From NCBI GenBank assembly GCA_035528235.1, contig DATKZB010000328.1, positions 1 through 32,833 on the forward strand: a stretch of DNA of 32,833 nucleotides. The letters are read 5' to 3'. Below, one piece after another: positions 7,985 through 16,186 of this stretch. The notes beneath the pieces were generated by a model. It made no database searches. It was not told where the DNA came from and worked only from the letters and a program-made list of their open reading frames with translations. Made by a program: the position numbers and the translations under genes. Source of the DNA: DATKZB01 sp035528235 (lineage in GTDB: Bacteria; Planctomycetota; Phycisphaerae; FEN-1346). The number at the start of each line of letters is the position of its first letter. The first letter of the stretch is position 1.

Positions 7985-8512
7985 GTGCGCTGGATTCTCG
8001 TCGCGATTATCGGCTACGCCGGCTTGGTGATAGAGACGGCGGTCTTCCGGCCGGGCGGCCTGGCCGTGCCCATCGACGGGCACTGGACCCGCCCCGACCT
8101 GGCCCTGGTCGTGGCGGTGTTCGTGGCCCTGTACTTCCAGACGCACGAGGTGTTCATCGTGACGTGGCTGCTGGGCCTGGGGGCCGACCTAGTCAGCGTC
8201 AGCGGGCGGCTGGGCGTTCAGGCGCTGGCGTTCTCGGCCGTGCTGACGGCCCTGAGCACCGTTCGCCGCAGCCTGAACCGCGGCTGGGTGCTGACCCAGT
8301 CGGTACTGTGCTTTGCGGCCGTCCTGGTGATTCACCTGGCGTGGTACCTGGCGGCCCGGCACCTGGCCGGGGCAGCGCCGGCGGTGCTGCGGTCGGTGGA
8401 GGAGGCCGCCCTGGACGCCACGTACTCGGCCATCCTGGCCCCGTACGTGTTCTGGCTACTGATGCGGCTGCGCGGGCCGCTGGGCATTCTGGTCGAGCCG
8501 CACGAGATCTGA
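7985..8512 (+). CDS. mreD: Rod-shape determining protein MreD
   Basis: MreD is a small polytopic membrane protein of the elongation complex. The 175-residue product is strongly hydrophobic with about five helices. It has the typical internal pattern of an acidic residue before a helix (RPDLALVVAVFVALY) and a glycine-rich segment WLLGLGADLVSVSGRLGVQAL. Sequence is poorly conserved in this family, so the call rests on hydropathy, length and position between mreC and the PBP2 gene. The start is GTG at 7985. Confidence 0.88.
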   Translation: MRWILVAIIGYAGLVIETAVFRPGGLAVPIDGHWTRPDLALVVAVFVALYFQTHEVFIVTWLLGLGADLVSVSGRLGVQALAFSAVLTALSTVRRSLNRGWVLTQSVLCFAAVLVIHLAWYLAARHLAGAAPAVLRSVEEAALDATYSAILAPYVFWLLMRLRGPLGILVEPHEI

Positions 8513-8519
8513 CCCGTCC

Positions 8520-8548
8520 TTGATTTCGCCGACGGACCGGCGTAGGAT
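8520..8548 (+). promoter_or_regulatory. Possible promoter of the PBP2 gene
   Basis: TTGATT at 8520-8525 and TAGGAT at 8543-8548 are 17 bases apart in the short gap after mreD. Transcription would start near 8555. This favours the ATG at 8611 over the GTG at 8566 as the start of the PBP2 gene. Confidence 0.4.
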
Positions 8549-8610
8549 GCCGCGGCGGGTCCGGTGTGCCGCGCGGCAACGACCCTCGCCCCCTGCGAGC
8601 CCCCGACGCC

Positions 8611-10590
8611 ATGTACGCCATGCGCCTCAAAGCGGTCCTCATCGTCATCGGCCTGGGCCTGCTCCTGGTCGTGGCAAGCCTGTTCCGCATCCAGGTGCTC
8701 CAGGGGGGCCGGTACCGTCAGGAGGCCGACCAGCGTCTTCGGCGTCCGCCGGGTTTCCGGCCGACGATCCGCGGCACGGTTTTCGACCGCAAGGGCGTCG
8801 CCCTGGCCCGCGATACGGGCGCGTTCGACGTGGCGGTGTACTTTCCGTTCGTCGAGATGAGCGACGGCTTCGTCGACCGCGTGGCCCGCCGCTGGCACGT
8901 CCGGCCCGAGGAGGCCCGCGCCCGCATCGACCGCATGTGGCAGGAACTCGCGCGGCTGACCGAGATTCCCCTGGAGGAACTCGACCGCCGGGCCGAGACC
9001 ATCCGCCAGCGCGTCGAGGTCATCCGCCAGAGCGTCCGCGACCTGCACGGCCGCCGCATCCGCGTCCGCGAGGAAACCTACGGCGAACCCAGCAGCATCG
9101 CCCACCCCATCGTCTACGACGTCGACCTGAAGGCCGTCGGCGTCATCCGGAGCCGGCCCGAGGTGTTCCCCGGCCTCACGCTTGAACCGACCCGCAAACG
9201 CGAGTACCCCCACGGCGACCGCGCGCCACACGTCGTCGGACGCATCGGCGAGGTCACGGCCGAGGACCTCGCCGACGCCGACGGCGTCAACGCCCCCTAC
9301 CCCAAGGGCCACCTGAAACGCTACTGGCCCGGCGACGCCATCGGGCGCGGCGGCGTCGAGAGCGCCTGCGAGGACGTGCTGAGGGGCCTGCGGGGCATGT
9401 ACCAGAAAGGCATTGAGGGCAACTTCCTGGAGGACATCGAGGCCGTCCCGGGGCGCGACGTTCACCTGACGCTCGACATCGCGCTCCAGGGCGACGTCGA
9501 GGACCTCCTGGACCACGCCTCGAAGAAGCGGATCGCCGGCGCCGCCGTCGTCCTCGATTGCCGCACCGGCGAGGTGCTCGTCCTGGCCTCCGCGCCGCGG
9601 TACGACGTGCGGATGTTCCAGGTCGACTTTCCGGACCTCATGGACCAGACCGACCGGCCGCTCGTCAACCGCGCCATCGCCGGCGCCTATCCGCTCGGGT
9701 CGGTCTTCAAGGCCGTCACCGCCACGGCCGCGCTCCACGAAGGCGCCATCACGCCGCGCACCTTCCTGACGTGCGACGGCGTACTCGACCACGCCTTCCC
9801 GGACCGGTTCCGGTGCCACATCTTCCTGTCGCAGGGGTACGGGCACGGGACGATCCCGCTCCAGACGGCCATCCAGAAATCGTGCAACGTTTTCTTCTAC
9901 CAGGTGGCCCAGTTGCTCGGCCGGACGGCGGGAGGGAGAATCGATCTGCGCCTGGCCAGCGACCGCCTCCGGAAGTGGGCCGACCTGCTGGGCCTCGGGC
10001 GGCTGACCGGCATCGGCCTTCCCGGCGAGGTGGCCGGCGGCATCGACGTGAGCGACCCGCGAAACCTCGGCGTGGGCCAGGGCGAACTTACGGTCACGCC
10101 CCTCCAGGCCGCTCAACTCTACGGCCTCGTCGCCACCGACGGCCGGATGCCGCCGCTGCGGCTCATCCGCGAGAAGGCCCCCCCGCCCGACGCCGGCCGA
10201 CCCGGCCTGCACCTCAACCCGGCTTACATGAGCACCCTGCGCGAGGCGTTTGCAGCCGTCGTCAACGAGCCGGGTGGCACCGGGTACGGGTACGCGAACC
10301 TGCCCGACATCCGCATCGCCGGCAAGACCGGCACCGCCCAGGCCGGACGCGGCGGCGACCACGCCTGGTTCGTCGGCTTTGCCCCGGCCGAGAACCCGAG
10401 GATTTCGTTCGCCGTCATCATCGAACACGGCGGCCACGGCGGCAGCGTCGCCGGGCCCGTGGCGCGCGACATCGTCAAGGCCTGCCAGGCCCACGGCTAC
10501 CTGGACCCCGCCGCGCCCGCCACGGAACTTCCGCCGGCGACTCCGCCGCCGGCCGCGCCGCCCCCCAAACCGCTCGTGCCCGTCGGCTGA
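8611..10590 (+). CDS. mrdA: Penicillin-binding protein 2 (elongation transpeptidase)
   Basis: PBP2 cross-links new peptidoglycan during elongation, working with RodA and MreBCD. From ATG 8611 the product is 659 residues: a short cytoplasmic end, a membrane helix at about 6-26, a pedestal domain beginning with RIQVLQGGRY and RGTVFDRKG, and a transpeptidase domain. The three active-site motifs are present: SVFK with Ser364, SCN at 424-426 and KTG at 572-574. The tail after about 635 is Pro/Ala-rich. A GTG at 8566 would add 15 residues in the same frame; an apparent promoter just upstream makes the ATG more likely, although its ribosome binding site is weak. No rodA follows; the next gene, folK, is convergent. 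Confidence 0.95.
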   Translation: MYAMRLKAVLIVIGLGLLLVVASLFRIQVLQGGRYRQEADQRLRRPPGFRPTIRGTVFDRKGVALARDTGAFDVAVYFPFVEMSDGFVDRVARRWHVRPEEARARIDRMWQELARLTEIPLEELDRRAETIRQRVEVIRQSVRDLHGRRIRVREETYGEPSSIAHPIVYDVDLKAVGVIRSRPEVFPGLTLEPTRKREYPHGDRAPHVVGRIGEVTAEDLADADGVNAPYPKGHLKRYWPGDAIGRGGVESACEDVLRGLRGMYQKGIEGNFLEDIEAVPGRDVHLTLDIALQGDVEDLLDHASKKRIAGAAVVLDCRTGEVLVLASAPRYDVRMFQVDFPDLMDQTDRPLVNRAIAGAYPLGSVFKAVTATAALHEGAITPRTFLTCDGVLDHAFPDRFRCHIFLSQGYGHGTIPLQTAIQKSCNVFFYQVAQLLGRTAGGRIDLRLASDRLRKWADLLGLGRLTGIGLPGEVAGGIDVSDPRNLGVGQGELTVTPLQAAQLYGLVATDGRMPPLRLIREKAPPPDAGRPGLHLNPAYMSTLREAFAAVVNEPGGTGYGYANLPDIRIAGKTGTAQAGRGGDHAWFVGFAPAENPRISFAVIIEHGGHGGSVAGPVARDIVKACQAHGYLDPAAPATELPPATPPPAAPPPKPLVPVG

Positions 10591-10611
10591 CGGCCGGGCC
10601 TGCCGCTGCCG

Positions 10612-11082
10612 CTACCCCTCCCGCGGGAGCCGCGCCAGCAGTTGCCGCACGGTCAGGCCCGTCACGGGGTCGACAGCGTCGGGGGCGATCTCGCAAAGCG
10701 GCGCGAGGACGAACCGCCGCTCGCGCAGCCGGGCATGGGGGATCGTCAGGTCGGCCGACTCCAGCACCGTGTCGCCGAAGAGGAGGATGTCGAGGTCGAT
10801 CTCGCGCGGTCCCCATCGCGGCCCCTCGCGGCGGCCGAGGTCGCGCTCGATACCCTTCACCAGCGCCAGCAGCCTCCGCGGGGCCAGGGCCGTCTCGATG
10901 ACGGCCGCGCCGTTCAGGTAGTTCGGCTGCCCGGGCGGGCCGCCGACCGGCTCGGTCTCGATGAAGGTGCTGACGGCGACCACGCGGACCGATGGCTGCG
11001 CCGCCAAGGCCGCCAGCGCCGCCTCCAGGTGCCCGCGGCAGTCGCCCAGGTTCGACCCCAGGCCGAGGCAAACGGTAGGCAT
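10612..11082 (-). CDS. folK: 2-amino-4-hydroxy-6-hydroxymethyldihydropteridine pyrophosphokinase
   Basis: FolK (HPPK) transfers pyrophosphate from ATP to hydroxymethyldihydropterin in folate synthesis. The 156-residue product begins MPTVCLGLGSNLGD, the normal family N-terminus. It contains the signature RWGPREIDLDILLFGD with the metal-binding DxD, then IPHARLRERRFVLAPL. I placed the start at ATG 11082 because the family match begins there; an in-frame start further upstream would only add a non-conserved, basic stretch running through the intergenic palindrome. It lies downstream of dapL on the same strand, 73 bases away. No other folate gene is in the window. Confidence 0.95.
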   Translation of the reverse strand: MPTVCLGLGSNLGDCRGHLEAALAALAAQPSVRVVAVSTFIETEPVGGPPGQPNYLNGAAVIETALAPRRLLALVKGIERDLGRREGPRWGPREIDLDILLFGDTVLESADLTIPHARLRERRFVLAPLCEIAPDAVDPVTGLTVRQLLARLPREG

Positions 11083-11105
11083 GGCCCATCCCTCGCGATG
11101 CCCCA

Positions 11106-11133
11106 GCGCGGCGGGTACGGGGACCCGCCGCGC
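11106..11133. repeat. 28-base palindromic repeat, copy 1
   Basis: The arms GCGCGGCGGGT and ACCCGCCGCGC, 11 bases each, enclose the loop ACGGGG. The element stands between dapL and folK. A second copy at 32771-32798, in opposite orientation, has the same loop (CCCCGT as read) and a stem in which one C:G pair is replaced by T:A. It could end or stabilise the dapL transcript; there is no T-run. Confidence 0.7.
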
Positions 11134-11155
11134 AAACACACAGATCTGGCCGGCG

Positions 11156-12319
11156 CTAGAACGTCAGGCGCTTGATGCGCTGGGCAGCTTCCTCGAGTTT
11201 CGCCTCCGGCACACACAGGGCGAAGCGGACGTACCCCTCGCCGTGCGGGCCGTAGCCGACGCCGGGCGTGGCCACGATGTCGGCCTCCGTCAGCAGCCGG
11301 TCGGCGAAGGTGCGGCTGTCGAGGCCCTTCGGGCACCCGACCCACACGTAGAAGGTGGCCTCGGGGCGGTTGACCTGAAGGCCGGTGGCCTCCAGGGCCC
11401 GGACGAGGCAATCGCGCCGACGCTTGTACATGGCCCGCAGGTCGTGGATTTCGGGCCGGTCGTACCCCTCGATGGCCGCGGCGGCGGCCCGCTGGATGGC
11501 CCCGAACACGCCGTTGTCCATGTTGCTCTTGATGGCCACGAGACTGGCGATGGTCTGGGCGTTGCCGGCCACCCATCCGCAGCGCCAGCCGGTCATGCTG
11601 AAGGTCTTCGAGCAGGAATGGAACTCGACGGCCACGTCCTTGGCGCCGTCGATTTCGAGGATGCTGATGGGCGGCGCCTCGAAGTAGACCTCGCTGTAGG
11701 CGGCGTCCTGGGCCACGAGGACGTCGTGCTCGCGGGCCCAGGCGACCACCGCTTCATAGAACTCGCGCGGGGCGGCGGCGGCCGTCGGATTGTTCGGGTA
11801 ATTGAGATAAATGAGTTTCGCTCGCTCGAGGTCCTTCGCCCGAAAGGCGCCCAGGTCGGGCAGGTACCCGCCCTCGGCCGTGATGGGGAACCGCACCACC
11901 TCGCCGCCCGCGAACTCGATGCTCGAGTTGTACACGGGGTACCCGGGGTCGGGCGAGAGGCCGACGTCGCCGGGGTTCATGACGGCCAGCGGCAGGTGGC
12001 TGAGCGTTTCCTTCGAGCCCTGGGCCGGCAGGATCTCGGTGTCGGGGTCGAGCGCCACGCCGAACCGTTTCCGGAAGAACCCCGCGATGGTCCGCCGCAA
12101 CGCCGGGTCGCCGCGATCGAGGGCGTACTGGTGCGTGGCCGGGTCGGCCACGGCCTTCTGCATGGCCTCGATGATGAAGCGCGGGGTGGGCGTATCGGGG
12201 TCGCCGATGCCGAGGTGGATGACCGGCCGCCCGGCCGCGATGGCCGCCTTCTTCTTCCGGTCGATCTCGGCAAACAGGTACGGCGGCAGGGCCTTCAGCC
12301 GCTCGCTCTGGGTCTGCAT
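11156..12319 (-). CDS. dapL: LL-diaminopimelate aminotransferase
   Basis: This fold-type I PLP aminotransferase is the likely DapL, which converts tetrahydrodipicolinate to LL-diaminopimelate in one step for lysine and peptidoglycan synthesis. The 387-residue product has the N-terminal GIGDPDTPTP, YALDRGDPALR, the substrate and cofactor loop YPNNPTAA at about 174, Asp205 and Tyr208 (QDAAYSE) and the Schiff-base Lys238 in SCSKTFSMTGWRCGW. That last motif, with VYFE before it, fits DapL better than plain aspartate aminotransferases, though related enzymes of other specificity cannot be excluded. Start ATG 12319 has AAAGGA upstream. folK follows on the same strand, and a palindrome-rich region lies upstream. 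Confidence 0.88.
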   Translation of the reverse strand: MQTQSERLKALPPYLFAEIDRKKKAAIAAGRPVIHLGIGDPDTPTPRFIIEAMQKAVADPATHQYALDRGDPALRRTIAGFFRKRFGVALDPDTEILPAQGSKETLSHLPLAVMNPGDVGLSPDPGYPVYNSSIEFAGGEVVRFPITAEGGYLPDLGAFRAKDLERAKLIYLNYPNNPTAAAAPREFYEAVVAWAREHDVLVAQDAAYSEVYFEAPPISILEIDGAKDVAVEFHSCSKTFSMTGWRCGWVAGNAQTIASLVAIKSNMDNGVFGAIQRAAAAAIEGYDRPEIHDLRAMYKRRRDCLVRALEATGLQVNRPEATFYVWVGCPKGLDSRTFADRLLTEADIVATPGVGYGPHGEGYVRFALCVPEAKLEEAAQRIKRLTF

Positions 12320-12418
12320 GGTGCGCCGGGTCCTTTCGTAAATCGGTCGCGCCCCCGGGACGCGAGGCGTGTACGGCCGGGGTCTCAATCCCACAGCGTC
12401 ACTTCGCCACTTCCTCGC

Positions 12419-12622
12419 GCCCGCCCGGGGCGGGCCGCCAGGAACATACGTCAGCCCCCATCGCGGCGGCTTGGGAAGGCCGCCGCGCACCAAGTAGCGC
12501 TGTAGCATCAAGGGCGGGCATTGTAGGTGCGAGCGCCGGGCGCGGCAAGGCAAAACGGCAACGCGCCGCCCGCCCTTAGCCCCGGGTGAATACACCCGGG
12601 GCGGCGCCGGGCACACGCCCGG
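12419..12622. repeat. Cluster of inverted repeats upstream of dapL
   Basis: The 324-base gap 12320-12643 has no gene but holds at least five palindromes. They are: 12419-12435 (GCCCGCCC, one base, GGGCGGGC); 12462-12487 (an 11-pair stem with a GGGA loop); AAGGGCGGGC at 12510-12519, pairing with GCCCGCCCTT at 12568-12577 and enclosing an inner GGCGCG/CGCGCC pair; 12580-12601 (CCCCGGGTG, AATA, CACCCGGGG); and 12607-12622 (CCGGGC, ACAC, GCCCGG). The last two may end the URO-D transcript. No clear promoter for dapL is visible here. Confidence 0.65.
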
Positions 12623-12643
12623 ACAAGCCCTGCGGCGAGGCCG

Positions 12644-13711
12644 TTACCGGTACGCCTCGACCTCTTGGGCGAGCCGCTCGGCCGAGGCCTCGTCCGGGGC
12701 GCTCGTCATGATGAAGAGCCCCTCGGGGCCGACCGCGTCGATGAGCGGCACGACCTCCTCGGGCGCGACGCCGATGGCCTGGACACCCTTGCCGCCCGCC
12801 TTGATTCGCCGGTACAGGTCGTACCAGTGGGGCGACCCGCCGGAGGGCACCTTGGGTTCGGGCGTGAACTCGATGGCGTCGAGCGACTCGATGCCCAGCA
12901 GGGCGTCGAGCTGATGGGCCGCGCTGGCCCCGTCGAGATGGTAGAGCGAGTAGTCGAGCCAGTCGCACTGGGCCTCGAGGTACGGCACGACGAACTCGCG
13001 GAACATCCGGGCCGAGATCATGCACGAAAAGTCGCACTGGACCTTGCAGGTCTTGCCGGGCCCCCAGATGTCGAAGATGAAGGCGTTGCCGCCATCGGCG
13101 TCGCGGACCCTCTCCTGGATGAGGTCGAACGCCGCGAAGAAGGCCTCGTTAATCTCGGCCAGCCGCGCGTGCACCCAGGCGGGCCGGTCCACCAGGTCGT
13201 AGAGCAGCGCCTTGTTGCCGCGCATCGCCGCCAGCGTGTCGATGTTCTCGATAAGGTCCGGCTGGCTCACCAGGTACCGGCCGCGCGACCGGCGAAGGCC
13301 CTCGTCGATGAGCGCCAAGTGCACGTCCCACCAGTGGTTGCCCTCGGGGCTGAAGCGGATGGGGCCCGACGTGTCGGGGTCGGCGATGCACGGCTCGTAC
13401 CAGACCGTGACGGCGTCGAAGTGCGGCGTGGCGCCCACAAAGGTGCCCAGGCTGCCCGGACCGATCTGGGCCCCGAGGTACGGAAACGCCTCGGCCAGGT
13501 AGCGGCGTCGGGCCATGTCGTACTCGGCCCGGCCGACGCGCCAGGCGGGGTCGGTCCAGCGGACCTCCAGGTCGGCCGGCTCGGGCGGCGGCTCGGGCAC
13601 CGCCTCAACGGGCGCCGCCCGCGGGCACGTCAGCGACAGGGCCAGGCCCTGGCGGTTCCACCAGCGGGTGAGGTTCTCCCGAGCCTTCGGCCAATCGGGT
13701 TTCCATTTCAC
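12644..13711 (-). CDS. URO-D superfamily protein, possible corrinoid methyltransferase
   Basis: The 355-residue product belongs to the uroporphyrinogen decarboxylase (URO-D) fold family. It lacks the usual HemE N-terminal signature and resembles the divergent URO-D-domain proteins that are related to cobamide-dependent methyltransferases. Features seen are IFDIWGPGKTCKVQCDFS, SLYHLDGASAAHQLDALLGI with a possible metal-binding histidine, and VQAIGVAPEEVVPLIDAVG near the end. The true substrate is unknown. The start is GTG at 13711, preceded by AAAGGA at a suitable distance; a promoter lies at 13755-13782. It is a single-gene unit, divergent from panC. Confidence 0.8.
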   Translation of the reverse strand: MKWKPDWPKARENLTRWWNRQGLALSLTCPRAAPVEAVPEPPPEPADLEVRWTDPAWRVGRAEYDMARRRYLAEAFPYLGAQIGPGSLGTFVGATPHFDAVTVWYEPCIADPDTSGPIRFSPEGNHWWDVHLALIDEGLRRSRGRYLVSQPDLIENIDTLAAMRGNKALLYDLVDRPAWVHARLAEINEAFFAAFDLIQERVRDADGGNAFIFDIWGPGKTCKVQCDFSCMISARMFREFVVPYLEAQCDWLDYSLYHLDGASAAHQLDALLGIESLDAIEFTPEPKVPSGGSPHWYDLYRRIKAGGKGVQAIGVAPEEVVPLIDAVGPEGLFIMTSAPDEASAERLAQEVEAYR

Positions 13712-13754
13712 GGCCGTGTCCTTTGTCACGCGTCGGTGCGTTTCCTTGGCAGAC

Positions 13755-13782
13755 AGGATACGGTTCGCGGTGGCCGATGCAA
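13755..13782 (-). promoter_or_regulatory. Promoter of the URO-D gene
   Basis: On the minus strand TTGCAT (13782-13777) and TATCCT (13760-13755) are 16 bases apart, about 45 bases before the GTG start. It is divergent from the panC promoter, with about 40 bases between the two -35 boxes. Confidence 0.4.
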
Positions 13783-13822
13783 GCGCCAGTGCCGGCACCC
13801 GGCACGGATGGGCCTCTGTGCC

Positions 13823-13850
13823 TTGTACGGGTGGCCGCAGGGGGTATAAT
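13823..13850 (+). promoter_or_regulatory. Promoter of the panC-panD-lgt operon
   Basis: TTGTAC at 13823-13828 and a perfect TATAAT at 13845-13850 are 16 bases apart. Transcription would start about 45 bases before panC. Confidence 0.6.
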
Positions 13851-13900
13851 GACGCGTCGCTTCCGGGGGCCGCGGCGCGGCAAGGAGCGGGGACGGGACG

Positions 13901-14770
13901 ATGGTGGTGGCCGAACGAATCCGCGACGTCCGCGAGCACGTGGCCAAGGCCCGCCGCGCGGGCAGCCGCATCAGCCTCGTCCCGACCCTGGGGGCCCTGC
14001 ACGCGGGCCACGCCAGCCTTCTGCGGGCGGCCCGGGCCGATGGCGGGTTCGTCGTCGCAAGCATTTTCGTGAACCCGACCCAGTTCGGCCCCGGCGAGGA
14101 CCTGGCCCGATATCCGCGGCCGCTCGAACAGGACCTCCAGGTCTGCCGCCGCGAGGGCGTCGACCTGGTGTTTACGCCGTCGGCCGCCGAAATGTACCCC
14201 GGCGGCCCCGGCACGACTGTCCGCGTGCCGGTGCTGAGCGAGACGATGTGCGGCGCGTCTCGACCCGGACACTTCGACGGTGTCACGACGGTGGTGGCCA
14301 AGTTGCTGGCCATCGTGGGGCCCGATGCGGCGTACTTCGGTGAGAAGGACGCCCAGCAACTGGCGATCGTGCGGCGGATGGTCCGCGACCTCAACCTGCC
14401 GGTCGAGATTCGCGGGTGCCCGCTCGTCCGCGACGCCGACGGGCTGGCCACGAGCAGCCGAAACGTGTATCTTAGTCCGGAAGAGCGCCGCCGGGCCCTG
14501 GCCCTGGGCCAGGCGCTGGCGGCGGCGCGCGACCGGGTGGTAGCCGGCGAGCGCGACGCCCGGGCCCTGGCCCAGGACCTGCGGCAGCGTCTGGACGCCG
14601 CCGACGGCCTCGCGACCGAGTACGTGGCCGTGGTCGACCCCGACACGCTGGAAGACATCGAGCGCATCGGCGACCAGGTGCTGGTGGCGACGGCCGTCCG
14701 CGTCGGCCCGACGCGGCTTATCGACAACCTATTGCTCCGCGACCTGGGCACAGGCGGAGAGGGAGGGTAG
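13901..14770 (+). CDS. panC: Pantothenate synthetase
   Basis: PanC joins pantoate and beta-alanine using ATP, the last step of pantothenate (coenzyme A precursor) synthesis. The 289-residue length is typical. Visible motifs are VPTLGALHAGHASL with the HxGH nucleotide-binding signature at 34-37, VNPTQFGPGEDLARYPR, FGEKDAQQL and DGLATSSRN (the KMSKS-like loop region). A Leu replaces the usual Met in PTMGALH, and Ala replaces Tyr in FGEKDYQQ. It is followed at once by panD, which supplies beta-alanine, so substrate supply and use are co-expressed. Confidence 0.97.
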   Translation: MVVAERIRDVREHVAKARRAGSRISLVPTLGALHAGHASLLRAARADGGFVVASIFVNPTQFGPGEDLARYPRPLEQDLQVCRREGVDLVFTPSAAEMYPGGPGTTVRVPVLSETMCGASRPGHFDGVTTVVAKLLAIVGPDAAYFGEKDAQQLAIVRRMVRDLNLPVEIRGCPLVRDADGLATSSRNVYLSPEERRRALALGQALAAARDRVVAGERDARALAQDLRQRLDAADGLATEYVAVVDPDTLEDIERIGDQVLVATAVRVGPTRLIDNLLLRDLGTGGEGG

Positions 14771-14778
14771 TGTCAACG

Positions 14779-15135
14779 ATGCTTATCAAGGTTCTGCGAT
14801 CCAAGATTCACCGGGCCCGCATCACCGAGACACACCTGGAGTACGAAGGCAGCATCACCATCGACGAAGACCTCGTCGAGGCCGCCGGCCTGGTGCCGGG
14901 CGAGGCCGTGCTGGTGGCCAACGTGAATAACGGCACGCGGCACGAGACGTACGTGTTGGTGGGCGAGCGCGGCAGCGGGACGATCTGCCTGAACGGGGCC
15001 GCGGCCCGGCTGGGCGAGCCGGGCGACGTGGTCATCATTCTGGGGTTCGGGTACCTCACGCCCCAGGAACTGGCCGCGCACGTGCCGCAGAAAATCGTCG
15101 TCGACGAGCACAACCGCTACGTCCGCGAAATGTAG
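14779..15135 (+). CDS. panD: Aspartate 1-decarboxylase proenzyme
   Basis: PanD decarboxylates aspartate to beta-alanine with a pyruvoyl group made by self-cleavage. The cleavage site YEGS is present. Starting at ATG 14779 puts the pair at Gly24-Ser25, the same numbering as in E. coli, and aligns MLIKVLRSKIHR with the usual N-terminus, so I prefer it. A GTG at 14770, overlapping the panC stop, would add three residues (MST) and sits too close to the GGAGGG at about 14761-14766. The product is 118 residues, slightly shorter than the usual 126. Family motifs include the active-site lysine in the KIHRARIT region and a central NGAAARLGEPGD. Confidence 0.95.
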   Translation: MLIKVLRSKIHRARITETHLEYEGSITIDEDLVEAAGLVPGEAVLVANVNNGTRHETYVLVGERGSGTICLNGAAARLGEPGDVVIILGFGYLTPQELAAHVPQKIVVDEHNRYVREM

Positions 15136-15159
15136 GCCACTCTTCCGAGAAGGGCTAGC

Positions 15160-16149
15160 GTGCGCCAGATCCTCGTGCGGATACCGATCCCCGGCATCGA
15201 CCACGAACTCACGCTTTACGGGTACGGCCTGGCGATGTGCCTGGGATACCTGGCGGCGATCCTCCTGGCCGCACGCCGGGCCAGGCAGGAAGGGCAGCCG
15301 CCCGAGGTCATCCACAACGCCGCCCTGTGCTGCTTCTTCGGCGGCGTCCTGGGCGCCAGGGCGTTCTTCGTGGTCCAGTACAGCACCCAGTTCCCCAGCC
15401 TGTGGGACCTCGTGAGAATCTGGGAAGGCGGCCTGACGTTCTACGGCGGCTTCGTGGTGGCCACGCTGGCCGTCATCGTGTACCTGAGACTGGCGCGGCG
15501 GCCGGTGCTGTACTGGCTCGACGTCATCGCGCCGAGCCTGGCGCTGGGGCTGGCATTCGGGCGGCTGGGATGCTTCCTGAACGGCTGCTGCTACGGCGAC
15601 GTGTGCCGTCTGAACCACGGCGGAATGGCATGGCCGGTGGCCTCCATCCCGTGGTATCACTATGCGGAGCAGCACCTGGCGTCGCTGGGGCTGGGGCCGG
15701 TCCTGAGCGGCGGGGCCGAGGGCGGGGCGCTGGCCGGGGCCCTGGCGGCGACGTGGACGATGCCCGCCATCATCCCGTCGCAAATCTATTCGATCGTGAA
15801 TGCGTTGCTGCTGGCGCTCGTCTTATATGTCATGTTCGCGCACCGCCGCCGCAACGGACAGGTGATTCTCACGTTTGCCGTGCTGTACGGCATCACCCGC
15901 TTTCTCATCGAGAGCGTCCGCGCCGACGAGGCGTCGGCCTACCTGCTGGGGCTGCCGACGCTTCTTCGGATCCTGGGGATGCACGAGACGGCCGCGGCGC
16001 TGCCCGGCCTGACGATCAGCCAGAACATCGCCATCGCCATGGTGGCCGGCGGAGGGCTGGCCCTGGCGGCGCTCGCCCGGAGCCGTGGTGGGCAGGAGGT
16101 CCGGCTTGCCCCGGCCGGCCCGGCGCCCGCGCGGCAACGGAAACGCTGA
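15160..16149 (+). CDS. lgt: Prolipoprotein diacylglyceryl transferase
   Basis: Lgt attaches diacylglycerol from phosphatidylglycerol to the lipobox cysteine, the first step of lipoprotein maturation in the inner membrane. The 329-residue product has about seven hydrophobic helices. The signature GRLGCFLNGCCYGD (about 134-147) carries the conserved Arg135 and Asn141, and ITRFLIESVRADE carries the later conserved Arg. In the segment EGGLTFYGGF a Tyr (95) stands where E. coli has the essential His103. There is an insertion of polar sequence between the signature and the sixth helix. The start is GTG 15160 with GAGAAGGG upstream. It follows panD by 24 bases in the same operon. Confidence 0.93.
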   Translation: MRQILVRIPIPGIDHELTLYGYGLAMCLGYLAAILLAARRARQEGQPPEVIHNAALCCFFGGVLGARAFFVVQYSTQFPSLWDLVRIWEGGLTFYGGFVVATLAVIVYLRLARRPVLYWLDVIAPSLALGLAFGRLGCFLNGCCYGDVCRLNHGGMAWPVASIPWYHYAEQHLASLGLGPVLSGGAEGGALAGALAATWTMPAIIPSQIYSIVNALLLALVLYVMFAHRRRNGQVILTFAVLYGITRFLIESVRADEASAYLLGLPTLLRILGMHETAAALPGLTISQNIAIAMVAGGGLALAALARSRGGQEVRLAPAGPAPARQRKR

Positions 16150-16186
16150 GTCGGCCGCCGGCCTGACAGCAAGAAGGGACACGCTC

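Noticed and set aside
12644..13711. HemE, the heme pathway uroporphyrinogen decarboxylase
   Set aside because: The HemE N-terminal signature is absent and the central motifs fit the corrinoid-methyltransferase-like branch; no heme genes are near.
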